From Scedosporium boydii (taxonomy: Eukaryota; Ascomycota; Sordariomycetes; Microascales; Microascaceae): 64,000 bases of DNA. How positions within the stretch are numbered: position 1 is the first letter of the stretch; every line of letters starts with the position of its first letter. Position numbers and translations under genes: made by a program. Below, one piece after another: positions 35,567 through 47,500 of the stretch. Under the pieces are notes generated by a model. It was given only the letters and a program-made list of their open reading frames with translations. It was not told the DNA's origin and made no database searches. The stretch covers positions 90,642-154,641 of the forward strand of contig NJFT01000084.1 in assembly GCA_002221725.1 (NCBI GenBank). The letters run 5' to 3'.

Positions 35567-36236
35567 CGTTTCGGTATCGATATGTACTTGGGTGTTCTGT
35601 TTAGGCGATGGTGAAGGACAGTGGGGGTAGGGTCGAGTTGGGGATTGCTAGCTTTTGCTGGGGTTGTCTGCGAGTTTGGGTTTCGAAAGGCTTTGACGTT
35701 GAGAGAGGCTTCTGAGGTTGGTGGCGTAATTGGATTGGCGCCTTGAGAGCTTCATTGCTCTATCAGGTCGAGCTGGAGACGGAATTTACCGTCCGGTCAC
35801 GTGCTGCAAGCTGAGAGAGCTGGACGAACCTGGAGATATAACACCCCGAGTCTTACACCTCGGCTCGTAAAATCATTCATCTAGTCATTTCAAGCATCTT
35901 TCTTTCTTCTTTCTACTTCTTATCCCGTCTTGGTTTGATATTTCTTCATCTCCCTAGTCGTCCAGCGCCTTGAAATGAGAAGAGTCGCTCACATTTTTAC
36001 ACACAAATCTGAAGTCTCCACCCGCCTAGACTCTCACCGAGGAATTTAATCGAGTCTCACCTCACTTCTGGCAGCCTGGACGTTTGATTTTCCCATGATA
36101 TTTGTTCATGATTAATTAGGGTTGGTATCATATTCTGTATTAAACTAACACGTGGTATCGAAACGGTTTCAAATATCCGGCGCCCTCACCCAATCAACCA
36201 AACAAGCATGAAAATCATAACAGCACGACTGAGCGC
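35567..36236. other. Intergenic: RPN6 promoter and AIF-like 3' region
   Basis: On the RPN6 side, 35720-35728 reads GGTGGCGTA, close to the yeast proteasome-element PACE (GGTGGCAAA), with two ATTGG (inverted CCAAT) boxes at 35729-35737. Otherwise nothing is seen. Confidence 0.5.
35720..35737. promoter_or_regulatory. PACE-like site plus inverted CCAAT boxes upstream of RPN6
   Basis: GGTGGCGTA matches the yeast Rpn4 site GGTGGCAAA in the first six bases, 154 bases before the RPN6 ATG. Two overlapping ATTGG boxes, the complement of CCAAT, follow directly. In filamentous fungi the use of a PACE-like site is not settled, so this is a suggestion by position and partial match. Confidence 0.3.
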
Positions 36237-37394
36237 TCAAAGTGAACTCATGGTCAAGTATTCACCATCCACCAAACCTTGAACCTTATCGGTGAAGAGG
36301 GTCTTGCCCTTGGCCATAGCAACTATCCATCCAAACACCTTGAACCCACCAATCTGGCCGGTCCCAGTCTTCTTGCCGGTCGTGACAAAGATCATGGGCT
36401 TGTCGGAGAACTTGTAATCGCTGACGCCGGCTTCGTTGCCGCGCAGAATCGCGTCGAGATTCTTCCATAGGTGGGTGATTTGGGGACCAATGCGAGCAAG
36501 CTGCTTGGTCTCGAGGCGGCCAACGTCACCGACGGCCCAGACGTTTTTGGTGCCCGCTACACGCAAGGTGTTCTCCTGCGCGAGACTACCGTCGCCCTTG
36601 GCTTCGTCGTGGAATTCCTTGGGAACGAAATGGGTGTTGGGGCGTACACCGATGAGTGGTAGGTACAAGTCCGCGGCAATGGTTTCGCCGTTGGAGAGGG
36701 TGACGCCATTCACGGCGCCATTGTTCTCGAATGGTGTGGTGACAGTTGCGCCGTTCACGACCTTGACGCCGAGCTTGCGGAGCGAATCCTCCGCCGTCTT
36801 GCTCACGGATGGGAGCAGTCCCTTTAACAAGACATCGGCGCTATTGACGAGGGTGATTTCCTTCTTGGATCCGTACTTGAAGGCGATCTCTCCTGCAGTT
36901 TCGATACCCGTGGCACCACCACCGGCAACGACGATAGACTTGGCGGCCTCGACCTTAGACTGGAGATCATGCCATTTGTCCAAGGTCTCCTGGTGAGACC
37001 CGAGCGTCTTGAAGGGCAGACCCGGAGCAGACGCGTGGGAACCAGTCGCAATAACGAGGTGGTCGTAGTTCAGGGTTTGGATTCCCTTGTCACGGGTCTC
37101 GACTTGCACGGCATTGTTGGCAGGGTCCAGGCCGGTAGCGGCTCCCTCGATGAATTCGAATTGGGCGGCGGTGTACTTGGAGAAGCCGGGCTGGAAGGGC
37201 TTGAAGAGGACGTCGTCGGCAAGCTCGCCGGGGATGACACCACGAACGCCGCCGGGAACCCAGAATAGGTGGGTGCTGGGCGAAACGAGAGTGACCTTGA
37301 GGTCGGCGACGTTTGGCAGGGTGCGCTTCAAGAGCTTGTGGGCAGTGGCAAGGCCAGCGGGGCCACCGCCGACGACGACAACGTTCTTAGTCAT
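36237..37394 (-). CDS. AIF/AMID-like FAD-dependent oxidoreductase
   Basis: An intronless frame of 385 residues. The N-terminus carries the FAD-binding dinucleotide fold VVVVGGGPAGLATA (about 5-18). A second Rossmann motif, IVVAGGGATGIETAGE, sits near 151-166 for NAD(P)H. The FAD-closing motif VWAVGDVGR is near 290. Between them DHLVIATGS marks the class. This pattern is the pyridine-nucleotide disulphide-reductase fold without the redox CxxC, as in AIF-like, AMID/FSP1 and type II NADH dehydrogenases. There is no clear presequence, so a cytosolic or outer-membrane location is possible. The C-terminal stretch GGFKVFGWIVAMAKG may associate with membrane. It probably oxidises NAD(P)H and passes electrons to a quinone-like acceptor; this last point is family inference. 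Confidence 0.9.
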   Translation of the reverse strand: MTKNVVVVGGGPAGLATAHKLLKRTLPNVADLKVTLVSPSTHLFWVPGGVRGVIPGELADDVLFKPFQPGFSKYTAAQFEFIEGAATGLDPANNAVQVETRDKGIQTLNYDHLVIATGSHASAPGLPFKTLGSHQETLDKWHDLQSKVEAAKSIVVAGGGATGIETAGEIAFKYGSKKEITLVNSADVLLKGLLPSVSKTAEDSLRKLGVKVVNGATVTTPFENNGAVNGVTLSNGETIAADLYLPLIGVRPNTHFVPKEFHDEAKGDGSLAQENTLRVAGTKNVWAVGDVGRLETKQLARIGPQITHLWKNLDAILRGNEAGVSDYKFSDKPMIFVTTGKKTGTGQIGGFKVFGWIVAMAKGKTLFTDKVQGLVDGEYLTMSSL

Positions 37395-38996
37395 TGCGAT
37401 TTCGAGCTCAATTGAGGCAGCCTAGCGAGTCGATGCGAAGCTCTAGAAGACTGGTGAGCGGATACTAGGAAGAAAAATCAATCAATCGATCTTGGTCAGA
37501 CGTGTTCTCAAAGATCCGGGACTAAAAGGCTGGCTCAATTCTAGATGGGGTCTGTCTTTGACTTATATCCAAATTCGGGCTCTACACTACATCCTTCATT
37601 GTTCCTTCGATGTCGGGGATCGTCGGTACTTGGTTACAGCCTGGCCCCACCCCTTGCTTGCCAAGCGGAAAGCTCTTCGTCCGTCAAGCACAAAGCCACA
37701 ATCCAAGCATGGGAAGGTCATCATGGTCAGCAGAGTCAGCATCAAAGTGGATGAAATGAAAGGCCCCACCTAGACTGTGAGACCTTTCCACAGTTTCCTC
37801 AGCGACCTGATTTCGAATTATTAAGCTGCTGATTCAGAGGGGCCCTTGGCGCCTTCATTCCAATGTCTGGTTCCCAAGAGAAGGACCTGGCCCAACAGTC
37901 CGGGATCATGGCGGGTCCAACTTGGTTTTTCTCTGTAATATTGGATAATATTTGATGCGACTATTAAGGTCGCCGAGCGGGAAGTGGGTGGGTACATCGG
38001 ACTTTGTACATTTTGTATTTGTAATTCATGACTAAGTCCGATAATCTCTCTCTGTCAAAATTAGTGACCAGGCGTGCTATCACGTGCAATGCCGGGGACT
38101 CAAGGTGTCCCGATCGGCCGACACTTTGGACCCACTCCCGAAGCCGCATTGGGTCGCTTGCCGGTCCGCGCCGACCTGATGTGCCGAGGCACAAGGGGTG
38201 TGTATGGAAACAAGCAGAACCGCGACCGAGTATTCGTAATGAGTAACCGCTCACCAAAGGCTCCAAACGTCCTAACCTATTCCTGTCGCCAATTTCTTGG
38301 CGCGATGATGGAACATCCTTCATTGGCACCTCTCGGGGGCATATGGCCTGCCTTCATACCAGTGCATCTATCTCCGAAAACAAATAATTCCTCGTGCCGA
38401 AGCTCTCGAACATTTCCTGAAGGACGCTAAACTTAAGCATAATCAGAGATACCACCCCATCCCAGCTGCAGCAGGGCAAACACCCCACCCTCTGGCGAAC
38501 GAATCTCACGGGTTCCTGCCTCGCCCGAACCAGCGGAGACTGCATAGGGCGTAAGCTTTAGAGGATTTTGTGACAGTTCATTTTCGGATTTACGGAGAGA
38601 GTCTAGAATATCGGCGAAGCCATCGTGTAACCACATGTCGATCACAAACTCTCCGGAAAGGGTCGAGACCTCCCTCCCAGCCACCCTGCGAGGGTCCAAA
38701 AACCATCTCCGGGATATCACTGCCCTTTTCAACTGGTTCGATATAATAATGCACCAAGGCATATTCATCAGACTCAAAAGAATATCTTTAGATTTGAGCT
38801 TGTTCACCATCTCTCTCCTAGGGTTGGTCACGACTACTTGATGTTCGATTTACCCTCTAAACACCAAGGCAGTTGAGTACGCCTGTTCCCAGTGACGTTT
38901 TGTACGTTTGAATGTGAATTATTAAGTTCTAGAAACATAGAAGATAGAGACTTGGTATAGTTTTCAGTGACAGACAAAAGACCCGCACCCGCCTCT
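37395..38996. other. Intergenic: AIF-like promoter and PDR 3' region
   Basis: No gene is supported. A minus-strand frame at 38433-38831 (about 130 codons) lacks an ATG at its start and any known motif. TATTGGATAATATTTGATG near 37939-37957 recalls the 3303 repeat. Confidence 0.5.
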
Positions 38997-41900
38997 TTAA
39001 CTAGACTCTTCCTTCTCCTTCTTTTCCTTTCCCTCCTTATTAGGCTTCGCCGCCCTCTTAAAGCTCCCTAGACTCCATTTCTTAACCCGGAACAGATAAT
39101 ACGTAAGCACCGCAATAAAGATATTAAAAATCACATACGCCCACACGAGCCCGAAATTCCTCCATCTATCCGTCCAATAAATCTTGCTCAAAGCCAAATA
39201 CTGATCCGCCACCGTCAACGAACAATACCGACAGCTCGCGGTATCATTCGGGTTCTGCAACTGGCCCGGCGCCCTTTGCAAGTACGGCGCCATGTACTCT
39301 CCGCAAGTCATACCCTGCGGCGGATTAAATATCGACGTCTCGCTCGGCGAACAAATTACGAGGCGCTCGTGAAGCTGCGTCGAGACCATGCCTGACGTCC
39401 AGTAGGTGAAGGGCGAGACGCGATACATGAAGATCCAGAAGCCCGGGAGGGCGTCGGGGGTTTGCAGGACGCCGCAGAAGACGAGACTCATCATGACTAG
39501 GAGGACGACGTAGCCGCCGGCCGTCTGCGCGTCGTGCACGGCTGCGATGGTCATTTGCGCGAAGGAGCTGGCGTAGACGAAGAGCTGGATGCAGAAGAGG
39601 AGGACGAGACCTTGGCGTTCGGAGCTTTGGATTCCGGCGACGGGGTAGTAGAAGCACCCGAAGATGATGATGCCGGTTATGATTTGGTAGGGGATTTCGA
39701 CGATCACGTTGGCTATGACGAAAGCTTTCCAGGAGTAGGCTTTGCTGGGTCGTTCGCGGACTTCGTAGAGGGAACGCTGGGTGACGAAAAGGGGTTGAAT
39801 CTAGAGGAGATTATGGTCAATAAAACTGAAAGAGAGAAAGAAAAAAAAAAAAGGGGAAAGGAAAAAAAAAAAAAAAAGTAATCCGGGTTTCGAGTTTGGT
39901 TTAACACCGGTTGTTTCTGACATACCTGTTGGACAACAATGGAAAAGATTGTAATGACCATGAAGACGGCGAAAATAACATTTTGCATCCCCGCAAGTGT
40001 CCCCTTGGGCTGGAAGAACGAGAATCCGATGAAAAGCCCCGCGCAGAGACCAAGCAGGAACTTGGCAAAGATGTAATTCGGCATCCTCCAATATTGCTGG
40101 AAAACTCTTTGTGTCACAGCCCACAGTTGATTTCTGAAAGGTACTGCAAACTCGGACAGTCCGCGGTGTCCATCCTCCTCGGAGGTGGGGACGTTCTTCC
40201 TCTCTTCGTGGATCTTGTCGATCTCTACATCGACGGCCTGGCGTTCAGGGCTCGAGTTCCAGACCTTATCCCATTCCAAGCCTTTTTCGTTCATGCCTCG
40301 ATTGACGACCTCGAGCATGTACTCGGCTGGGTTCTCCGTGTCACTGCACTTGCGAGCTCCATTGCTCTCAAAGTAATCCAGAAGGGTCCGGGAATTTTCT
40401 CCAATGTCTCCAAAGTAGACTGTCTTACCGCCTTGAGTCAGGAACAGTAGCCTGTCGAACTGTTGGAAGAGGATGGCACTCGGCTGATGCACCGTGCAAA
40501 GGACAGCCTGTCCGGCGTTGGCAAGCTTGCGTAGTAGGACGCAGATTGCCCACGAACTCTGGGAATCTAAGCCACTCGTCGGCTCATCTAAGAATAGGAG
40601 CAACTTTGGCTTGGCGGCCAGTTCGACACCGATGGTGAGGAGTTTGCGCTGTTCGACGTTGAGACCCTCTCCGGGGATACCTACGACGGCGTCCGCGAAA
40701 TCGCTCATGTTGAGCATGTCGATGACCTCTTCAACGTACTTGTACTTTTCTGCCTTGCTAACAGTGTTGGGCTGGCGAAGCATGGCGCTAAAGCGCAGAC
40801 TTTCTCGAACCGTTGCTGTCTCCAGGTGAAGATCTAATGGGGGCGGCAGAAGTTAGCAAATCATGCACACGTAGAAAAAGAAATAAGATAAAACGAGGCG
40901 TCACTAGGGGGGCTGGAAATCTCACCTTGCTGCTGGACATAACCAGTCTTGCGTTGAAAACTGGCATCCAGAGGCTTTCCGTTCACGAACATATCGCCAT
41001 GCACCACACCCATGCTCGTCCTTTGCGCCAAGACATCAAGAAGGGTCGTCTTTCCAGCACCGCTCACGCCCATGAGCGCCGTGAGAGTACCAGGCTTTAC
41101 CCAACCGACCACATCGTTGAGTAGCCTCCGGGTACCACCTTTGACGTCGACATCGTAGCTCACATTTCTCCAGGTAAATATATCCTTTTGAGGCTCGAGA
41201 GTTTCGATGATAGAATCAGCGCCGTCACCGTCTATCCTCTCAGCTTTGGCTGCCGTTACATCTTTGTCCGTTGCGCCAGTCTTGGGATTCAAATGCGGTG
41301 GTACCTTTCCTCGTTGGAAGACTAGGACGTCGGCTGTCGCAGAAGCCGAAGAGTTGAGCTCGATCGCGATGCAGTAAACGGCCATGAAGAAGACAAGGAA
41401 TCCCATTAGAATGCCAAAGTTCCGCCAAACGTGCGAGTAGTAGTATCTGTAGTTTTCCTCGATGAAGGCGTCACCGCTCACGGTCTGTTCACCGGCCACA
41501 GCTCCAATGGCATTACAGATCCAAGAAGTGCCAACCGGTGGGGAGTATGCGGGGATGATGCTTGAGCACGTGAACTGTCGACCGTGGAATTCGTTGGCGA
41601 TCAGAATTTCGAATGTGTAGTACAGCGGGTTGATCCAACGAATCCAGCCGAACCAAGGGTGCATTTGTGGTGTGGCAATGACGAAACCCGTGTAAATGAC
41701 GAGGGCAAGGACAACAATACCTGCCAGCGACATGGCTTGGGAGACCGTTTTCGTCACGGCGGCCATGGTGCGGAAAATAGCAGACATGACGAAAGTGGCC
41801 ACGTACGAGACGAGGAAATACAGGAAGAACGGGCCAGGTTCACGACGCAGCTCGGCCATGAAGTAAAGGACGATGTTATAAAAGACGGCGATGATAAATT

Positions 41901-43864
41901 TGACGGGGATATCGGCAACGATACCCGCCAAGGCCTCTGTCGACGGGTGGTAGAAGGCGTACGACGCCTGTTTTTCGACAATAGGGCGTTGGTTGTACAG
42001 ACTGCTGATTTCGACAATGGCGCTGAGCGCATTGAGCAAGACTGCCATGAAAAGGACAGAGCCTCTCGCGAAGAAACTGACTGTGGCGTCAGGAGTACCA
42101 AAGAAGACGGAACCGATGATGAGGGCCATAATAAGATGGACTATCGCTTGGGTAAGCGTGGCTTGTTTGTCGCCCCATAGTCGCTGATATGCACGCTTCG
42201 TGTTGAGCTTGACCTGCATGAGGTTGCTAATGATATAGGGTGACTTTGGCCGGACATGCTTGGCCTGTCTTTGCGCCTTGTTCTCTCTCAATTGGGCGAG
42301 GGCTTCGCTGTCCCTTTCCTGAGGGAAGGCCTTTTCGAACAGGTCAATGTTTTCTAGTAGGGCCTTGTACTCTGGCGATTCCTTCCAGTAACGCTCAAAG
42401 TCTTCAGACGTCCTGGGAACCTTATTCTCCATGCCCTCACGCGGGATGCGTTCTTGGGGGTTAGTTAGGGAAGTGAGAAAGTCACCAGTGGTCTGACGCT
42501 GAGGGCAATGCCATCCCTGCTTCTCGAAGAAGGCCTTGGCCTCTTGAGCAGGACCAAAGTAGATGGTGCGGCCTTCGTAAAGAACGACGGCCTTGTCGAA
42601 TAGATCATAAATGGCTTGACTGGCCTGGTATATAGCGACGGCGTTCGCCTTTGCAGTGATATCCGAAGATAACCGGAGGGTCTGAACAAACTTCAGGGCC
42701 GTGGCAGAATCAAGACCTCGCGTACTAGAGACATATTGTTAGCTTGCGGGGTAGTAGAGGGTGGTGGTGATGCTTAAGGTCTGGAAGATGGCGTTATTAC
42801 CTGTTGTCCCAAGCAAGCAAAGGTGCCGATGTAACCATCATTTCTGCGATGCTTACACGCTTCCTTTCACCTCCAGAGACACCGTGGATAAAGTCGTTTC
42901 CGACTTTCGTGTCGTAGGTATGGCTTAGGCCACAGACAGCCATGACGATCTTAGCCACATACTTGACTGCAGTCTCGCGGGAGACACCTTCGATTCGGTT
43001 AGAGGGCATGCGCGCCGCCGCCGCGAACTCGAGAGTCTGTCCAACGGTAAGGTGAGGGAAGTGGTGATCGACCTACGCGAGGCGAATTCCAAGTTAGCTG
43101 GAAGTGGATGCGAGTTTTGGAAGGCAGGAATATATATCAGATACCTCTTGGTTGTAGACAACTTCTCCCTTGAATTCTTTCACCATCTGCTTTTGCGACA
43201 CGCCCCTGTAGTGGATGGTGGAATTCTTATCCATCTGCAAGCCGTGTAGCTCTCCGCATATCGTCTTAAGGAAGGTACTGCATCCCGACCCCGGACGACC
43301 TAACACGACAAGAAGTTCTCCACTCTCAAGAAGGCCGTCGAAGCTATTCAGAATCTTCTTGGGCTTCTTGTTGATTGAGAGAAACTCGCCCGGTCTGAAT
43401 GGTGCAAGGAAATACGATGCAACCGTCTGCTGGTGCAGCAGCGAGTCACACGTACCAGAAACCGTGAGGTTTCTGTAAGTCACGCCGGTCCGCGCAGGAC
43501 TGATGCCCTCGGCGGTCATGCGCTTCACGAAAGTTCGCAGCCATTTCCCTAGATCAAATTCCGGGTTCTCTGGCTTCAGGGCTTCGTCGCCTAGCCAGAT
43601 TTCCTTATAATCGTCCGGCGTGGGGTTCTCGCCGGACCTGATGCTAAATCGCCGGTGGGAGAGGGCTGTGGCGATGCGGTGGAGCTCGGCTCTGCCAGTG
43701 TCATCGATGAACGTGTGGCTGTCTATTCGGCGAATGGGTGATGTTCCGGGTGTGTCACTTCCAGAGGAAGCTACCGAGGCTACCTCATTCGTATCCAACT
43801 CCTCGATCGAGTGCAGAGAGTGCCGATTGGGCTGCTCTACTCCCTCCTCCGATGAGTTCTGCAT
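38997..43864 (-). CDS. PDR-type full-length ABC transporter (multidrug efflux)
   Basis: Five exons, 43864-43145, 43072-42801, 42724-40926, 40833-39926 and 39800-38997, give 1500 residues in the (NBD-TMD)2 order of the fungal PDR/ABCG class. NBD1 has the degenerate Walker [10 protein letters not shown], signature VSGGERKR and [13 protein letters not shown]2 has Walker [10 protein letters not shown], the degenerate signature LNVEQRK and [12 protein letters not shown]. This pairing, one incomplete and one complete site, is standard for PDR pumps. Each TMD has about six spans; the last extracellular loop holds Cys pairs (CGEYM; CRYCS). The C-terminus is a Lys/Glu-rich cytosolic tail. The first in-frame ATG is at 43864. 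It likely exports toxic hydrophobic compounds such as plant metabolites or azoles; the substrate is not deducible. Intron 4 (39925-39801) contains long A-tracts. Confidence 0.95.
39841..39877. repeat. Two A-tracts inside PDR intron 4
   Basis: A12, GGGG, AAAGG, then A16 on the plus strand, which is a T-rich polypyrimidine run on the sense strand upstream of the acceptor at 39801. Such runs could slip in length between copies or assemblies. Confidence 0.85.
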
Positions 43865-46800
43865 GTTTGGGGGTTTGGAGAGGTAAGTGGACAAACCATC
43901 AATCCGCAATTATGGAGTAGGATCGGAAATGGGCTATTCTTGTATAGCTAGAAGGTACTAATGGGGTTCTTGTTCTCGAAGAGAATGATGTGATATGGGG
44001 ATCCACGACCAGGTCGCAGCATACAGACAATCAGGCCCACGGCCGTACAGATATAGCTTTGACATCTTGCAGTCGCTCCATCACCCAGAAGAGGAACAGT
44101 CTCTCCTGTTTATACTTTCTTTTGAGACCACAAAGATGAATCCCAATCCCGTCTCGGGACCGGGCGAGACAGCAGGACCTCGCGTGAGAGGAAGCGCCGC
44201 CGGAGCCTCGGAATACTGGTCCTAGAACTCGCCAGGTCCACAGCACATTCTCAGCTCTGCTTCCACCATCATGAGTGGTTCGAGCATGGAAGATACCCAC
44301 AGTGGGTACCGTCCCAATTGATCCAATCGATCTAGTTTATACGAATTCCGATCGATTTTTTTAGTAAACAAAAGTTCGCCGACACATGTGATGACGATCG
44401 CGACGGATTCGAACTGGTGGGCTGAATATCATGCACTCTTACGACAACCCATGCCGGGACTACCGGGACTTAGCAGGCCCTTGGCGCAGTCGGCGCTCAG
44501 TTGAGTCCGAAAGGCCAAGACTCAATGCCGTTAGCCAGCGGCTTTGCCTAGCCGGAACGGGGGCACAATGACGAAAGCGTGCAGGGAGATGGTCAGGATC
44601 AGTACCTTAATTTGGCGACGGGCGGCCAAAAGAAAGGTCTCCGTTCCGTCGGAACAGCATTTGTCCATGCTCAAGGGTCGGTAGGGTAAGGCTGTCTCCG
44701 GATTGTGACGAAGGTTTCAACTTAATGGCCGTTGGCATCCAAGTTGGTGGTGTGTCTAAGACAGGTAAATCTCCATGGACTAGTGAATCTTAGTAGTCGT
44801 GAACGATTCATTTTAATCAATTGATACCTTGAGGCTCGATAGGAGAGTGAGTGTGAGAATCGAACATGCCGAGGTCAATAGGACTGAAAGAAAAATGTGA
44901 CAAAAAAGGAAAGCAAGTGAAGGTGGGTTCGAACTCCCCAAGACGCCAGTTTACATAAGCAGGGGAAAAATTCCGAAGTACGAAGTACCTCGAGAGGCTA
45001 TTCCCAAAATTCGAAAGTACCTTCGAGACTGGGACTGCCAAAACACCAGCCAAAAAATTGACTTCTCCCCATATGGTACTCATCCATTTTCTTCCCTTTT
45101 CCCGACCCGGTTTGACCAGAACGGTTTCCACGCCGCCGCCTCAACCCTAATAGCTCGTCAGTTTGGGAAGCCACTGAGCCATTGCCACTTGGGTTATCCG
45201 GATCGGTTAACAGTCGCCTCGAAATTTTGACATATAGCACCATCACAGCCACCCCGCGGGAATTTCGGAAAAACACTGAATCCGAAAACGGGAGAGATCC
45301 TGCCGGGCTCCGGAACATCGACGTCATCCTTCAATTGACTATTTGTCTCCCACGGATTTTGCGTGTAATAAACTAGCATCGAGGTTCTGTCTCCGCGGCC
45401 GGGCTATTTTCAACTCCGTTGTCTCTCGGTGAGCTCAGACAGAGCTCTCCCACCTAAACTGGCTGGACTCTTCCTAGAAACCTATGCCGAGGACCCTTTT
45501 GCAGGAGAGAAATGCTTGTGATTGATTGTGTCCGCGTACCCCCGGTTGAGATATCGCCCCCACCAGCCTTGGAGAGAACGATAAAATGATCCACAGGGCG
45601 AGGTCTCGTTGGCCATCAATGTTCGTTGACCCCCACATGACAGGAGATTTCGATCCCGTCGACCCTTCATTGTAAACTAGTATTGCCGCTTCCATCCGAT
45701 GACGTTGGCTTTGAGGTATTTGACAGTTTGTACTAATCTTAGTACAGACCTGTGAGTGTCCACAATTCAAGTTTATCTGAGAGCGCAGATGAGCCCAAAA
45801 TACTCGGACCGATCCGGCACAACAATCAAGGGCCAGTCTCTGATACCCCTGGTACCTACAGCGGGACCTTCGACGTCGTGCGGCTGGTTTAGAGCTGATT
45901 CAGAGATATCGAACAGGCGGAACGTCTCCGAGGCAGTCAACCCAGCTGGGCGGTCGATGCTTCTCGAACTGTTGAATCTGTACACTTACGAAGCAGGTGG
46001 AAGTGCAATCTTGATAATTGCAGACTTCACCGCATTGGTTTCGAGGATGAAGCCTGAGGGAGGCTTACTGCTAGTGATAGTTGTGAATACCCTAGACCTC
46101 TCCCCCTGGGCCAAGAATGAAAGACGAGCGAATATCTTCACACAACAAACTCGACAAATTCCGCAGAGTCGACGAATGTCAGAAATTGATCGCCATTGGT
46201 AATGCATTGAGAAATAATCAACTTACATCTTTGGCGCAAGATGTAGAAGACGCGTCCATCGCGCTCCGGAGAACCGCGAAGCGCATCGATTGCACAAGGG
46301 AAGCCTCGCTCGAATGTATCTTATCCAAAGTTGCTGCGACAGCCTGCTCGCTGAACTTGGAGAGCCGGGAAAGGGCGACTTCAGACAGGCCTGGGAGCCA
46401 TACTCAACGGCAATCCCCCAGTGTGCCGTTCAGAGAGATACAGATGAAATTGTGAAATCCAAGAGTCCCTATTCCATCGCGAAGGCAACCCCAAATGCCA
46501 TCGCCCACTCTAGAACTGGAGCCTCGTCGGGATCTTGGTCGTAATCCCATCCTTTGGCGGAGTTGGTCGAATTATCCGAGGATTGGTCTTAACGATATCT
46601 TTAGATGGCTGGGGATGCGACTAGAGGGGGCTGTTAGAAGAAGTCGGGAGGTAAGTATGGTGATGAGGCCTTACGAGAGGGTAAGAGATGAAAGCCGTAC
46701 CCACGAGGCGCATCGTTTCGAATGAATGCAGTCCATTCTTCAAATATTTTCGAGTCTGATACCAGACCCATATCTCATCACTACTTCTACACCCAAAACT

Positions 46801-47473
46801 TGCCTGCCACGCCTTTTCTCATTTCTTCTGGCCGACTCTTGCCTCCCTCTAGATAAGATGGTATTCATGCGTGCATTTAGGTATTGGGGGAATGTCTTCG
46901 AGAAACTAACATGGAAGTCTCATGAATGACAACAGTCTTTACTCCACCGTAAACCAAACAGCCCAATAGTTCGCGGTAAACTCAAGGACGCTGATGGAGG
47001 CGTATTAACGGAACAATAACTTATACTTCACCTAAAACTCTCCAATCTTCCAGCTCATCGGAGTTGCCGATGGTATCAAAGATGGGCATCTTGATTGTAA
47101 ATTCCGACGGGTTTTGGAATCCCTTCCGTTTTCGACATCGCCCTTTCCTATGGAAAACCGATGGAAACCAGCTTGGAATAGCTCAACATGACGGTCGCAA
47201 GATTTACCACAGCCTTAATGTCGTTCCCTTCCATGCGCTGGGGACACGAGCACAGAGGCACAAAGACAGCATCGAGATAGGCTCTACACACATCTCCCAC
47301 CCGCCTCGCCAGAACCCGGGCACTTCCTTTCACGGAGGATTTAGTGTCATTATTTCCACCCGAAATAGGTTCCACCCCTTCAAGACTACTTTCTCGCCCG
47401 CTAAGAAAATATACACCAGACGCCAATACCTCACTCATTGTCCTTTAGCTAGTCCTTTCTCGCCGTCCTCTGT

Positions 47474-47500
47474 GAGAGAGAGAGAGAGAGAGAGAGAGAG
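47474..47500. repeat. (GA)13 microsatellite
   Basis: A perfect 27-nt run of alternating G and A in the gene-free region. It produces the run of Arg-Glu codons in an otherwise unsupported frame at 47064-47600. Confidence 0.95.

Noticed and set aside
38433..38831. 132-codon minus-strand frame downstream of the PDR gene
   Set aside because: Starts at GTG, no domain, no intron partner; probably chance.
44395..44425. GGATTCGAACTGG, resembling a tRNA T-arm on either strand
   Set aside because: The flanking bases do not pair as a five-base T-stem and no cloverleaf fits.
44930..44965. GGGTTCGAACTCC, resembling a tRNA T-arm
   Set aside because: The stem has a mismatch and no D-arm, anticodon arm or acceptor stem can be drawn upstream.
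45756..46455. Overlapping frames that could be a decayed gene on either strand
   Set aside because: I tried both strands; the minus strand has several stops and frame breaks and the plus frames share no family motif.
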